DNA of 64,000 bases from Methylomonas rosea (GTDB lineage Bacteria > Pseudomonadota > Gammaproteobacteria > Methylococcales > Methylomonadaceae), in assembly GCF_024505055.1 (NCBI RefSeq), contig NZ_JANIBL010000022.1:1-64000 (forward strand), in the 5' to 3' direction. This document shows, piece after piece, positions 10,034 through 18,008 of the stretch. The notes under the pieces were generated by a model. It was not told the origin of the DNA. It searched no databases and was given only the letters and a program-made list of their open reading frames with translations. Each line of letters starts with the position of its first letter. The stretch's first letter is position 1. The translations under genes were made by a program, and so were the position numbers.

Positions 10034-10396
10034 ATGGGTGAAACACAGAAATTGATGATCGCTGTCGTGGGGGTGTTTGTAGCCGGTTTTATCATGGTGG
10101 GCGTCAGCAAGGATCAATCCAACGAAGAGAAAGAAGCTGCGGCGCAGATCCGCACTTTGGTGGCGATGCAGGAAATGGCTACGCAAAAATGCCCTAAATT
10201 GATCGAAAACAAAACCGGAACTCAGGTTTATTTCCCGTCCAAAACCGATACCGACAAAACAACCTATGTAACGATGGAATGGATAGGCGAGAAAGACTCC
10301 AACTTCAAAACCGCATCATGCACTTTGCATTTGGCATTGGGCGGGGTCTCTAAGTTGATTATTGATGATAAGGTATTGATTGACAAGAAGTTTTAA
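10034..10396 (+). CDS. Small membrane-anchored or exported protein, unknown function
   Basis: A 120-residue protein with one N-terminal hydrophobic helix (about residues 7-24) and a soluble remainder rich in Lys, Thr and Asp. It has Cys at about 54 and 97, which could form a disulfide if the domain is periplasmic. The ATG has a strong GAGGAGAG site nine bases away. I do not recognise the family. A single helix followed by a hydrophilic domain suggests an inner-membrane-tethered periplasmic protein. Confidence 0.7.
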   Translation: MGETQKLMIAVVGVFVAGFIMVGVSKDQSNEEKEAAAQIRTLVAMQEMATQKCPKLIENKTGTQVYFPSKTDTDKTTYVTMEWIGEKDSNFKTASCTLHLALGGVSKLIIDDKVLIDKKF

Positions 10397-10399
10397 TTA

Positions 10400-10437
10400 A
10401 AGGCGGCGTTTTGCGCGATAGCTGGAAACGTCGTCTT
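10400..10437 (+). terminator. Hairpin after the small exported-protein gene
   Basis: AAGGCGGCGTTT at 10400-10411 can pair with AAACGTCGTCTT at 10426-10437 using G-U pairs in RNA. It lies directly after the stop codon. The following bases are only moderately T-rich, so this is a probable but not strong terminator. Confidence 0.5.
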
Positions 10438-10780
10438 GTCTCCAATCGGATCGGTTAGCGGCGAAAGATGTCGTTAGCCGATTTGTCAGTGTTTTTCTGA
10501 ACATCGACGCCGGGTATGGTCGTCGTCATTCGCAAATTAACCATCGTAACAGAACCGGCAATACGGTCGGCCGTTTGCCAATCATGTTTGCAGGTAAAAC
10601 AGCTAGCGCATCGAAGTGACGGATGCTCGGTTTGCCGGTAACCGTAAAGTCAGTAAAGGCGCAATCGATCAGAAACGCGCAAGCCGGGCTTTGTGGTTTC
10701 GGGGTAGAAGCAGGGATATGACGTTTCGCGGATGTCTCAGACTAAAATCACAAGAATAATAATTAACTAGAGGTGAAAAG
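10438..10780. other. Long non-coding gap before the cold-shock-domain gene
   Basis: The gap holds no open frame with a plausible ribosome site on either strand. It contains several G+C-rich self-complementary patches (for instance around 10500-10600) and ends in an A+T-rich stretch with AGAGGTG just before the next ATG. It could hold a long 5' leader for the cold-shock-domain gene, as cspA-type genes often have, or decayed coding sequence. I could not match it to a known RNA family. Confidence 0.4.
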
Positions 10781-11101
10781 ATGGCGGATACGACCATCCT
10801 AAAAGGTGTTTTAAAAACCTGGAAAGACGATAGAGGTTTTGGCTTTATTCAGCCGGATAATGGCGACAAAGATATTTTTGTACATATTTCTTCGTTAAAA
10901 GGTATGGCCCGCCGTCCTGTGCGCGGCGATGTATTGTTTTATGAAGTTGCCCGCGATACCGGCGGTAAATTAAAAGCCGTCAATGCACGAATCGAAGGCG
11001 TGGCTTACGAGCAAAAATCCGCGAAGCCTAAAATTTGGTTGTGGCTGCTGGCGGTGTTACTTGGTTTGGTAAGCGCGGCGGTAGCAGCTTATTTTTTATA
11101 A
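10781..11101 (+). CDS. Membrane-anchored cold-shock-domain protein
   Basis: A 106-residue protein. Residues about 5-70 form a cold-shock domain with RNP1-like GFGFIQP and RNP2-like DIFVHIS, which bind single-stranded RNA or DNA. A Lys-rich linker leads to one hydrophobic helix (about 84-105, LWLLAVLLGLVSAAVAAYFL). Unlike the usual 70-residue CspA, it should therefore be tethered to the membrane with the nucleic-acid-binding domain in the cytoplasm. Related proteins with extra membrane helices (CSD plus DUF1294) exist; this one has only a single helix. A good AGAGGTG site precedes the ATG. Confidence 0.86.
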   Translation: MADTTILKGVLKTWKDDRGFGFIQPDNGDKDIFVHISSLKGMARRPVRGDVLFYEVARDTGGKLKAVNARIEGVAYEQKSAKPKIWLWLLAVLLGLVSAAVAAYFL

Positions 11102-11167
11102 CGCGCCGAACAGCTGTCATCGGTAGCAAATACTATTGACCGATATTTTTAACCAAAAGAGTAAAAC

Positions 11168-11803
11168 ATGGACTGGCTACATTATTTGACCGACATTCTG
11201 CTGCACATCGATAAACATTTGGCCAATATCATCAGCGACTACGGCACGGTGACCTATGCCATTTTGTTTTTGGTTATTTTTGTGGAGACCGGTTTCGTGG
11301 TGATGCCGTTTTTGCCCGGCGATTCCCTGTTGTTTGCCGCCGGTGCGTTCGTGGCGATGGATGCTTTCAATCTGCCGATCTTGCTCGGCGTTTTGGGGGC
11401 TGCGGCAGTGCTGGGCGATACCGTTAACTATTGGATAGGCCGCAGCATTGGTCAGCGCGCCTATTCGCTGAGCTGGGTAAACCGCGAACATCTTGATCGC
11501 GCCCAAGCGTTTTACGATACCTACGGCGGCAAAACCATCGTGCTGGCGCGTTTTGTGCCGATTGTGCGCACCTTTGCGCCGTTCGTGGCCGGAATAGGGA
11601 AAATGCCTTACAGCACGTTCATTTTGTTTAACATTGTCGGTGGGGTCGCATGGGTGTTGATCTGCGTGTTTGCCGGCTATTTCTTCGGCAATATCCCGTT
11701 GGTGAAGAAAAACTTCGAGTTAGTGGTTTTAGGCATCGTGCTGATTTCGATCTTGCCGATAGTGCTGGAAGTTTGGAAAGCCCGTAAACAAGCCAAGCAA
11801 TAA
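11168..11803 (+). CDS. DedA-family membrane protein
   Basis: A 211-residue inner-membrane protein. The family motif is visible: an acidic residue followed by FLPGDSLLFAAGAF near residues 50-63, and an Arg-rich loop with GGKTIVLARFVPIVRTFAPFVAG near 118-140. DedA proteins flip polyprenyl-phosphate or phospholipid carriers and are needed for proton-motive-force homeostasis in E. coli. Length fits. It is seven bases before the AI-2E-type permease gene, probably in one transcript. Confidence 0.93.
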   Translation: MDWLHYLTDILLHIDKHLANIISDYGTVTYAILFLVIFVETGFVVMPFLPGDSLLFAAGAFVAMDAFNLPILLGVLGAAAVLGDTVNYWIGRSIGQRAYSLSWVNREHLDRAQAFYDTYGGKTIVLARFVPIVRTFAPFVAGIGKMPYSTFILFNIVGGVAWVLICVFAGYFFGNIPLVKKNFELVVLGIVLISILPIVLEVWKARKQAKQ

Positions 11804-11809
11804 GGTCGC

Positions 11810-12892
11810 ATGATGGTAGAGATGAACGATTCGCAAAAATGGTTTGTACTGGCCTTTATATTGGCCTTCGGCGGCCTGTTGTATGTGTTGGCGCCAGTGC
11901 TGATGCCCTTTGCGTTTGCGGCTATTCTCGCCTACCTCGGCGACCCGTTGGTGGATAGGCTGGAAACTCTGCAATTTCGCGGTTGGCGTTTGAATCGGAC
12001 GCTGGCAGTCATCGTGGTTTTTTCCGGCATCATCTTCTTCATAGCGGCGCTGTTGATCGTCATCATCCCGGCCCTGGAGTATCAGATCGGTGAATTCATC
12101 GACAAACTGCCGTCTTATCTAAACTGGATAAACAAATCGGTCGTGCCGGTTTTACAAAAATATCTGGGACGTACGGTTAGACCGTTGCGCGAAGATCAGT
12201 TAATCAATCTGATCAAGAGCCATTGGCAAGACGGCGGCGGTGTTGCCGAAAACCTGATTCAATCGGTCTCCCATTCCGGTGCGGTGATAGTCGGCTGGGT
12301 GATGAATCTGGTGTTGATACCGGTAATCACCTTCTATTTGCTGCGCGATTGGGACGACTTGGTGGCGCGGATCCACGATTTGTTTCCGCGCCGCGTTGCC
12401 GGCACCGTCGCGAAACTGGCTAGCGAAGCCGACGACGTGCTCGGTGCGTTCATGCGCGGCCAGTTTTATGTGATGCTGGCATTGGGCGTCATTTACAGCG
12501 TTGGCTTGTGGCTGGTGGATTTGGAGCTGGCCTTGGTGATAGGCATGATGGCCGGTTTGGTCAGCTTCGTGCCGTATATGGGCGCTATTACCGGTATTGT
12601 GTTTGCCTGTATCGCCGCGCTGCTGCAATTTCAGGATGCAATGCATTTATTGCCGGTTTTGATTGTTTTTGCGGTAGGGCAGAGCATGGAAGGCATGCTG
12701 TTGACGCCCTGGCTGGTCGGAAACAAAATCGGTTTGCATCCGGTAGCGGTGATGTTTGCCGTGCTGGCAGGCGGTCAGTTGTTCGGGTTTTTAGGCGTAT
12801 TGTTGGCTTTGCCGGTGGCGTCGGTGATTATGGTTCTGTTGCGGCATATTCATGAGCGCTATACCTTCAGCGGTTTTTACAGCAAGGGTTAG
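11810..12892 (+). CDS. AI-2E transporter (PerM/YhhT) family permease
   Basis: A 360-residue membrane protein with paired hydrophobic segments at 10-45 and 60-80, a long amphipathic middle (90-150), and a cluster of helices from 150 to 340. This is the layout of the AI-2E transporter family (TqsA, PerM, YdiK). The FVPYMGAITGI block and the GNKIGLHPVAVMFAVLAGGQLFG block are characteristic. Members export signalling molecules or exchange sodium and protons; the substrate here is unknown. Two ATGs stand side by side at the start. Its stop shares a base with a GTG that could open the next gene. Confidence 0.9.
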   Translation: MMVEMNDSQKWFVLAFILAFGGLLYVLAPVLMPFAFAAILAYLGDPLVDRLETLQFRGWRLNRTLAVIVVFSGIIFFIAALLIVIIPALEYQIGEFIDKLPSYLNWINKSVVPVLQKYLGRTVRPLREDQLINLIKSHWQDGGGVAENLIQSVSHSGAVIVGWVMNLVLIPVITFYLLRDWDDLVARIHDLFPRRVAGTVAKLASEADDVLGAFMRGQFYVMLALGVIYSVGLWLVDLELALVIGMMAGLVSFVPYMGAITGIVFACIAALLQFQDAMHLLPVLIVFAVGQSMEGMLLTPWLVGNKIGLHPVAVMFAVLAGGQLFGFLGVLLALPVASVIMVLLRHIHERYTFSGFYSKG

Positions 12893-12900
12893 TGGTCGCC

Positions 12901-13674
12901 ATGCGCAGTGCCTCGTTATTTGCGGCATTATTGCTGGTCTCGACGCCGGTGTTTGCGACCGATAGCCGCAGAGAGCAGGACTTCGCAACGGCCATTCAGC
13001 AACAATTGTCCATGGGACAGGCGATTTGGTTAAAATCCGCCGACAAAACTTTTCTGGCGCTCTACACCGAAGCCGAAAAGACCGACAATAGTCAGGCGGC
13101 AATCGTACTGCATGATATGGGCGAGCATCCCGATGCCAAGCCCTTGATTCATCGCCTGAGAACCACATTACCGATACATAATTGGGCTACGCTTGCCCTA
13201 CAAATGCCTATCAGGGAAAGCGGTGCGCGGTCGGAAGATTATTACCCGCTGTTCGACGAGGCTCGTGCGCGCATCGATGCGTCTGTGGAGCATCTCCTGA
13301 AAAGCGGTGCGAAACATATCGCGATTGTCGGCTATGGCATGGGCGCGTTGATGGCCGCCTATCGGCTCGGCGATAAACCCAATGATGTGACGGCGCTGGT
13401 ATCGATTAGCTTGCCGGTGCCGCAAACGACCGCAGTGCCGGCGCAAAGCCTGGATTTGATTAAAAAAGTGCAATTGCCTTTTTTGGATGTGTATGCCGAG
13501 TTTGATTTACCGGCAGTGCTCGATAGCGCCCGGCAGCGGCGCATGGCCGGCAAGGATAATCCGGTTTATCGGCAAATAAGAATGGATGGCGAGGATCACG
13601 GCTATCAACAAGATTACGATTTGCTTGTAAAGCGCGTATACAGTTGGCTGACCACGACGGTCAGCGAAGATTAA
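12901..13674 (+). CDS. DUF3530-family secreted alpha/beta-hydrolase-like protein
   Basis: A 257-residue protein with a cleavable signal peptide (about 1-19, ending VFA). The alpha/beta-hydrolase fold is suggested by the strand-turn-helix AIVGYGMGALMAAY near residue 145, but the nucleophile Ser of GxSxG is replaced: the elbow reads GYGMG. That is usual for DUF3530, so the protein is probably not a classical serine esterase. A late acidic residue and a GEDHGY motif sit where the catalytic His would be. It overlaps or abuts the permease gene. An in-frame GTG at 12892 is an alternative start. Confidence 0.75.
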   Translation: MRSASLFAALLLVSTPVFATDSRREQDFATAIQQQLSMGQAIWLKSADKTFLALYTEAEKTDNSQAAIVLHDMGEHPDAKPLIHRLRTTLPIHNWATLALQMPIRESGARSEDYYPLFDEARARIDASVEHLLKSGAKHIAIVGYGMGALMAAYRLGDKPNDVTALVSISLPVPQTTAVPAQSLDLIKKVQLPFLDVYAEFDLPAVLDSARQRRMAGKDNPVYRQIRMDGEDHGYQQDYDLLVKRVYSWLTTTVSED

Positions 13675-13698
13675 TAATTATTACAAAGGGTGTAACAC

Positions 13699-13935
13699 AT
13701 GCTTTTATCCGAGGAATTAGTCGCGGAAATTAAATTTTTATCGTTGTTCAATCTGGAGTCCGTACAAGAAGGCGTCAAGGTGCATGGCAATGCCGATCCG
13801 ATATTGATCGGTGCGGCCCAACGCCTGTTCGACAAAGGTTTGGTCACCCAGCACGACGGCGGCTATCTGACCGACCTGGGTATCGAAGTCGCGGAACACG
13901 CCCAACGGATGTTGACGATATTGCAGTCTAACTAA
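13699..13935 (+). CDS. Small TIGR02647-like protein
   Basis: A 78-residue soluble protein, mostly helical, beginning LSEELVAEIKFLSLFNL with the body ADPILIGAAQRLFDKGLVTQHDGGYLTDLG. The size, the start and the LTxxG segment match my memory of the TIGR02647 family of short gammaproteobacterial proteins of unknown role; the last part resembles a wing of a winged-helix domain. AAAGGGTG precedes the ATG by about eight bases. It ends eight bases before the stop of the convergent gene. Confidence 0.65.
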   Translation: MLLSEELVAEIKFLSLFNLESVQEGVKVHGNADPILIGAAQRLFDKGLVTQHDGGYLTDLGIEVAEHAQRMLTILQSN

Positions 13936-13942
13936 CTAAATT

Positions 13943-14308
13943 TCAAAGGCCTAGCTCGAATAACCATTTCAAGGACACGTAAAATATCAGGACTATGACC
14001 AAGCTATAGCCGAGAAATCGGACCGGTTTGTTCAGGTTGTGGCGTAAAAAGCCATGGTATTCGCCTTGAGCCTTTAATTGCCGGTACAGCGCGCGTTGGT
14101 TTAGGGCGCGTTCTTGCTGGTATTCGTCGAACAATTGTCTGGCTTTATCGACGTCATCGCGTTGATAAAGCCAGATGGCCGGCATGGAAATGCCCCAGTT
14201 GCCTGCCGAGGTTTCATAAAATTCAATGTCGTTGTCGGCCAGTAACTGCCGAACATCGTCTGCTTCGTCCGTGGGTACGCCTCTTAGCGAGAAAAATAAA
14301 ATCGTCAT
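13943..14308 (-). CDS. DUF6164-like small membrane protein
   Basis: A 121-residue protein. The first 75 residues form a DUF2007-like ferredoxin-fold segment (LLADNDIEFYETSAGNWGIS, AIWLYQRDDVDKARQLFDEYQ). The C-terminal part has one hydrophobic helix near 98-118. I recall this arrangement as DUF6164, a family of unknown function. It is divergent from the SpoIIE-type gene, with the start region between 14309 and 14383. Confidence 0.62.
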   Translation of the reverse strand: MTILFFSLRGVPTDEADDVRQLLADNDIEFYETSAGNWGISMPAIWLYQRDDVDKARQLFDEYQQERALNQRALYRQLKAQGEYHGFLRHNLNKPVRFLGYSLVIVLIFYVSLKWLFELGL

Positions 14309-14383
14309 AGCCAGCCGTATGGTGTGAGAAGCGCAGATTATAAATCAATAAGCATTCATCGAGAGCCGAGCACTATCTTCAGA

Positions 14384-16087
14384 ATGAATCATCCGAACCC
14401 ATTTCCACTGCCTGCTCAAACCTTTGTTGTTTTGCTGGAGGATGCTGGAGCAAACTCAAATGCGGATACTTTGCAGGGCGTGTTGCGCGCGCAGGATTTT
14501 CGCTGTGCGGTGGCGACGACTACGGAAGAGGTGATTGAACTGCTGACAGGCGCGCCGGTGGATTTACTGATTATTGCTTGTCGCGATTGGCCCTGGCGAC
14601 AGGTAGCCGATATACGCGATGCGGCCGATTCCTACTTACCTATCATTCTGATTGCCGATGATTTGACCGACACGCTACTGGATCATTGCGCGACGGTTGA
14701 GATCGACGCAGTAATTTGTCGACCGGTCAATCAGCATTTATTACTGTTAAAAATCCGGTCGTCCTTAAAACTGCGCATGTTGTATCAGCACGAGCACGCG
14801 CAAAAAACCCAATTGCTCGACTATTGGCAAACATCCGACCTCGAACATGAAGTCGCGGCGAAACTGTTCAACGATGTGTTAAAAGCCGACTTTCTGGAAA
14901 CCGAAGCCGTAGCAGTGGTGATGTCACCCATGGCTTTGTTCAACGGCGATTTGGTTTTGGTTGCCAAAACGCCGGAGAATCATTTGCATGTGCTGTTAGG
15001 CGATTTTACCGGCCATGGTTTGTCGGCATCGATAGCCGCCACGCCGCTGGCTGATATTTTCTATGGTATGACGCGCAAAGGTTTCGATATTAACGAAATC
15101 GTCACCGAGATTAACGCCAAACTGTATCGAATGTTGCCGGCTAACCGCTTTCTGGCGGCGACGGTGGTGGCGCTGTATCCCGAGTCCTCGTCGATGAAAA
15201 GTATTACCTGCGGTCTGCCCGAGCATTTTTTGGTCAACCATGCCGACAACAGTTTTTTGGCGATACGCTCCCTGAATATTCCGCTGGGTATTCAGCCGTC
15301 GATTGAAATCGAAGAGCAACTGCATCGGGTAAGCGAGAACGAGCGTTTATATCTGCTCACAGACGGTATTTTTGAGGCGGAAAATGCCGAAGGCGAGCTG
15401 TTCGGCGGAGAACGCATCCTTAACGCTATCCGGCAAAGTAAATCCGAGGACATCAGAAACTTGCAGGCCAGCCTTGAGGCGCACACAGGCGGTGCGGTGC
15501 AAAAAGATGACAATACTTTGGTTATTTTGAGCTGCGCGGTCGATAGCGTGCCCTGGGGGCGCAGAGAGGCGCGGCTGCCCCGGCAGCGTATTGCCGCGAC
15601 AACCTGGAAGCAGGTAATGGAGTTTGATATCGATAGTCTGCGACTTATCAATCCAGTGCCGCTAATGGTCAACACGGTAATGGAAGTACAGGGTTTACAG
15701 AATTATCGCCAGGATATTTTCATGATAGTCAGCGAATTGTTCGCGAATGCGTTGGACCACGGCGTGCTGGGTTTGGATTCCGATTTGAAGAGCAGTCCGG
15801 AAGGTTTTATGCACTTTTATGCGATGAAGGACGAGCGCTTGCAACAGCTCCAGCGCGGCAGAATCCGTTTATCGTTTATACATCAAGCGACCGAGCCGGG
15901 TGGTCGCCTGGTCGTTAAAGTCCTCGATAGCGGCAACGGCTTCGATTGGCGGCGGCGCAATAGCATGCGGAAGCGCGACGAGGCCTACTGCGGTCGCGGA
16001 ATTATCATGCTGGAGACTTTATGTAGTAGTCTGGTTTACCACGGTTGCGGCAATCGAGTAACCGCCGTTTTCGATTGGCAACATTGA
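14384..16087 (+). CDS. Receiver-like, SpoIIE/RsbU phosphatase and GHKL (RsbW-like) fusion protein
   Basis: A 567-residue signalling protein. The N-terminal 120 residues have a receiver-like fold, but the phospho-acceptor region reads LLIIACRDWPW with no Asp at the expected strand end, so it is probably a pseudo-receiver. A PP2C-type SpoIIE phosphatase follows (about 185-390), with GDFTGHGLSASIAATPLAD and LYLLTDGIFEAEN as metal-binding blocks. The C-terminus (about 430-567) is a GHKL ATPase with N-box SELFANALDHG and a GRGIIML lid. Such proteins act in partner-switching with STAS anti-anti-sigma proteins; none is present here. The ATG at 14384 is used because residues before it lack homology. 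Confidence 0.86.
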   Translation: MNHPNPFPLPAQTFVVLLEDAGANSNADTLQGVLRAQDFRCAVATTTEEVIELLTGAPVDLLIIACRDWPWRQVADIRDAADSYLPIILIADDLTDTLLDHCATVEIDAVICRPVNQHLLLLKIRSSLKLRMLYQHEHAQKTQLLDYWQTSDLEHEVAAKLFNDVLKADFLETEAVAVVMSPMALFNGDLVLVAKTPENHLHVLLGDFTGHGLSASIAATPLADIFYGMTRKGFDINEIVTEINAKLYRMLPANRFLAATVVALYPESSSMKSITCGLPEHFLVNHADNSFLAIRSLNIPLGIQPSIEIEEQLHRVSENERLYLLTDGIFEAENAEGELFGGERILNAIRQSKSEDIRNLQASLEAHTGGAVQKDDNTLVILSCAVDSVPWGRREARLPRQRIAATTWKQVMEFDIDSLRLINPVPLMVNTVMEVQGLQNYRQDIFMIVSELFANALDHGVLGLDSDLKSSPEGFMHFYAMKDERLQQLQRGRIRLSFIHQATEPGGRLVVKVLDSGNGFDWRRRNSMRKRDEAYCGRGIIMLETLCSSLVYHGCGNRVTAVFDWQH

Positions 16088-16094
16088 CGAGGGC

Positions 16095-16910
16095 TTAGCG
16101 TTGACAAGTTCCGCAATAGTAACTGGCGCGTTGCCCTATTTTGAGTTGCTGAATCGGTTCCTCACAGCGCAGGCAGGCTTGTCCGCCACGACCGTACACA
16201 TTTAGGGATTGCTTAAAATAACCTGGTTTTCCCTCGGCATTGCTAAAGTCGCGCAGCGTTGTGCCGCCTTTGTCGATGGCTTGTTGCAATACGGTTTTGA
16301 TCGCCGTCACCAACGCTTCGCACGCCGGCGTATCCAGTTCTCCGGCGGGACGAATCGGCTTTACGCCGGCCAAGAATAAAGCCTCACTGGCATAAATATT
16401 CCCTACCCCCACCACGACATGGCTGTCCATAATCAAGGATTTGATCGGTACCGCGCGGTTTGCCGTCCGTTGCCGCAGATAGCTTGCATCGAATGCCGTC
16501 GATAAGGGCTCTGGCCCCAGCGTTGCCAGCAAGGGATGTAACAGCGGGTCTCCGGCAGTCCATAAGGCCGCTCCGAATCGACGCTGATCGTTAAAGCGCA
16601 ATACCGTATCATCGGCAAAAATGAAGTCGATGTGGTCGTGCTTGCGGACAGTTTGCTCGGGAGTGGTAATCCGTAAATTCCCCGACATGCCCAGATGCAG
16701 GATCAGTGTACCTCGCGCAGTGGCTAGCAATAAATATTTGCCGCGCCGTTCGACGCTTTCCAGGCGTTGGCCCGGCAAATCGGTGCTCAGCGCCTCGGGA
16801 ACCGGCCAGCGCAACTGGGGATGACGAACGATGACGGATTTGAAAACTTTTCCGGTGATATGCGGTGCAATGCCGCGCCGACTGGTTTCAACCTCGGGTA
16901 GTTCCGGCAT
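16095..16910 (-). CDS. mutM: Formamidopyrimidine-DNA glycosylase
   Basis: A 271-residue bifunctional DNA repair enzyme that removes oxidised purines such as 8-oxoguanine and nicks the backbone. The N-terminal PELPEVE, whose Pro and Glu are the catalytic residues after Met removal, is intact. A conserved Lys and the MSGNLR block follow. The C-terminal zinc finger is complete, with Cys pairs in CLRC and CGTC. Length matches E. coli MutM (269). It follows hflD with a 7-base gap, the last gene of a minus-strand run. Confidence 0.97.
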   Translation of the reverse strand: MPELPEVETSRRGIAPHITGKVFKSVIVRHPQLRWPVPEALSTDLPGQRLESVERRGKYLLLATARGTLILHLGMSGNLRITTPEQTVRKHDHIDFIFADDTVLRFNDQRRFGAALWTAGDPLLHPLLATLGPEPLSTAFDASYLRQRTANRAVPIKSLIMDSHVVVGVGNIYASEALFLAGVKPIRPAGELDTPACEALVTAIKTVLQQAIDKGGTTLRDFSNAEGKPGYFKQSLNVYGRGGQACLRCEEPIQQLKIGQRASYYCGTCQR

Positions 16911-16917
16911 GTTAGCG

Positions 16918-17541
16918 TCAGATTTGGGTGAGTAGAAACTTTGCTTCGTCCTGGATTTTTTTGCGGAAGAACAATAACTTCCAACGACTGCCGCCGCATT
17001 GCCGCCACAACAAAGTGGCGCGAATGCCTGCCAACAGCAAAGCGCGAATTTTGTTCACCGTACTTTGATTACCCAGATATTGCTGATCACCTTGCACCAT
17101 GATGCGTGGCTGCAGGGTACTGATCGTGCTGTGATAGACGTCGGCCAGATTGGCAAGCACATTTTCATGCAGTATGCCGAAATGTTCGGCTTGAGCCTGG
17201 GCCTTACTGACACCGGCCTGTATGGTTTTTTGCATATCCGGCTGCTTGATCAGTTGTTTTTGCAAATAGACGATCTGCGCGGCGTAACGGGCTTGCTCCG
17301 GACTGGCCAGCACCCGGCTGCCGAGTTGGGTCGTGAGCTGTTGCAAGCCGTGTTCGACACCGATCAAGCCGCCGTAGACATCGACCACGCTGTCTGCATC
17401 TATTTTCAGCAGACTGGCGATGCTGGCTTCCAATGCCGCGTTTGGGCAAGTGCCGGTGCCGGCAAGCTGATGCACCAAGGAGCAAGCCTGGGCAATGCCG
17501 GCCAACGCGATGGTTTGGTTACTGAGCGTGTTCAGGGACAT
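16918..17541 (-). CDS. hflD: HflD (DUF489) high-frequency-lysogenisation protein
   Basis: A 207-residue, mostly helical protein of the HflD/DUF489 family. The N-terminal NQTIALAGIAQACSLVHQLA and the C-terminal LLLAGIRATLLWRQCGGSRWKLLFFRK are family hallmarks. In E. coli HflD is a peripheral inner-membrane protein that binds lambda CII; its native role is unclear. It is usually found next to mnmA and purB, but here it lies between a rhodanese and mutM, starting one base after the rhodanese stop. The rhodanese neighbour may reflect the sulfur-transfer context of mnmA elsewhere, but that is speculation. Confidence 0.92.
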   Translation of the reverse strand: MSLNTLSNQTIALAGIAQACSLVHQLAGTGTCPNAALEASIASLLKIDADSVVDVYGGLIGVEHGLQQLTTQLGSRVLASPEQARYAAQIVYLQKQLIKQPDMQKTIQAGVSKAQAQAEHFGILHENVLANLADVYHSTISTLQPRIMVQGDQQYLGNQSTVNKIRALLLAGIRATLLWRQCGGSRWKLLFFRKKIQDEAKFLLTQI

Positions 17542-17542
17542 A

Positions 17543-17980
17543 TTACTTACAAGCTGTAGTCAAACAATCGGCTTTAACCGGGTGGCCGTCTTTGATCCAC
17601 GACTGGATACCGTTGGATAAATGATAGACATTTTTCATGCCCAGTTGCTCGGTAAGGATTTGGCCGATCTTGCCGCTGCGATTCCCCGAACGGCAAACCA
17701 AAATGACTGGCTGGTCCGGCGACGATTTTAGTTTTTCCAGGTTGGCTAACCATTTTTCCTGGTCGAAGTGGCCGTTGCCGTCAAACGATTCCAGTTTCTG
17801 GCTATTGGCGATGACACCGGTGGCTTGCCATTCCGGCGCGGTGCGCACGTCCACGACCAGCGCATTGTGGTTTTGCTGCATGCTTAGCAGTTGTTCCGCC
17901 GTCACCTTGCCGAGTTCGGTGGCGTAAAGATGAGCGGCGAACAGACAGCCCAGCCAGAATAAAGTCAGTCTCAGTTTCAT
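17543..17980 (-). CDS. Exported rhodanese-like protein
   Basis: A 145-residue single-domain rhodanese with an N-terminal signal peptide (about 1-20, ending LYA). The active-site loop reads CRSGNRSG with Cys near 104, so sulfurtransferase activity is possible. A periplasmic place is inferred from the signal peptide. Its two C-terminal Cys (KADCLTTACK) are unusual and could form a disulfide or bind a metal. It is 28 bases after the EAL/HDOD gene and one base before hflD, so it belongs to the same minus-strand run. Confidence 0.86.
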   Translation of the reverse strand: MKLRLTLFWLGCLFAAHLYATELGKVTAEQLLSMQQNHNALVVDVRTAPEWQATGVIANSQKLESFDGNGHFDQEKWLANLEKLKSSPDQPVILVCRSGNRSGKIGQILTEQLGMKNVYHLSNGIQSWIKDGHPVKADCLTTACK

Positions 17981-18008
17981 GATGATGTCGATCGATGGGG
18001 TAAATGGC

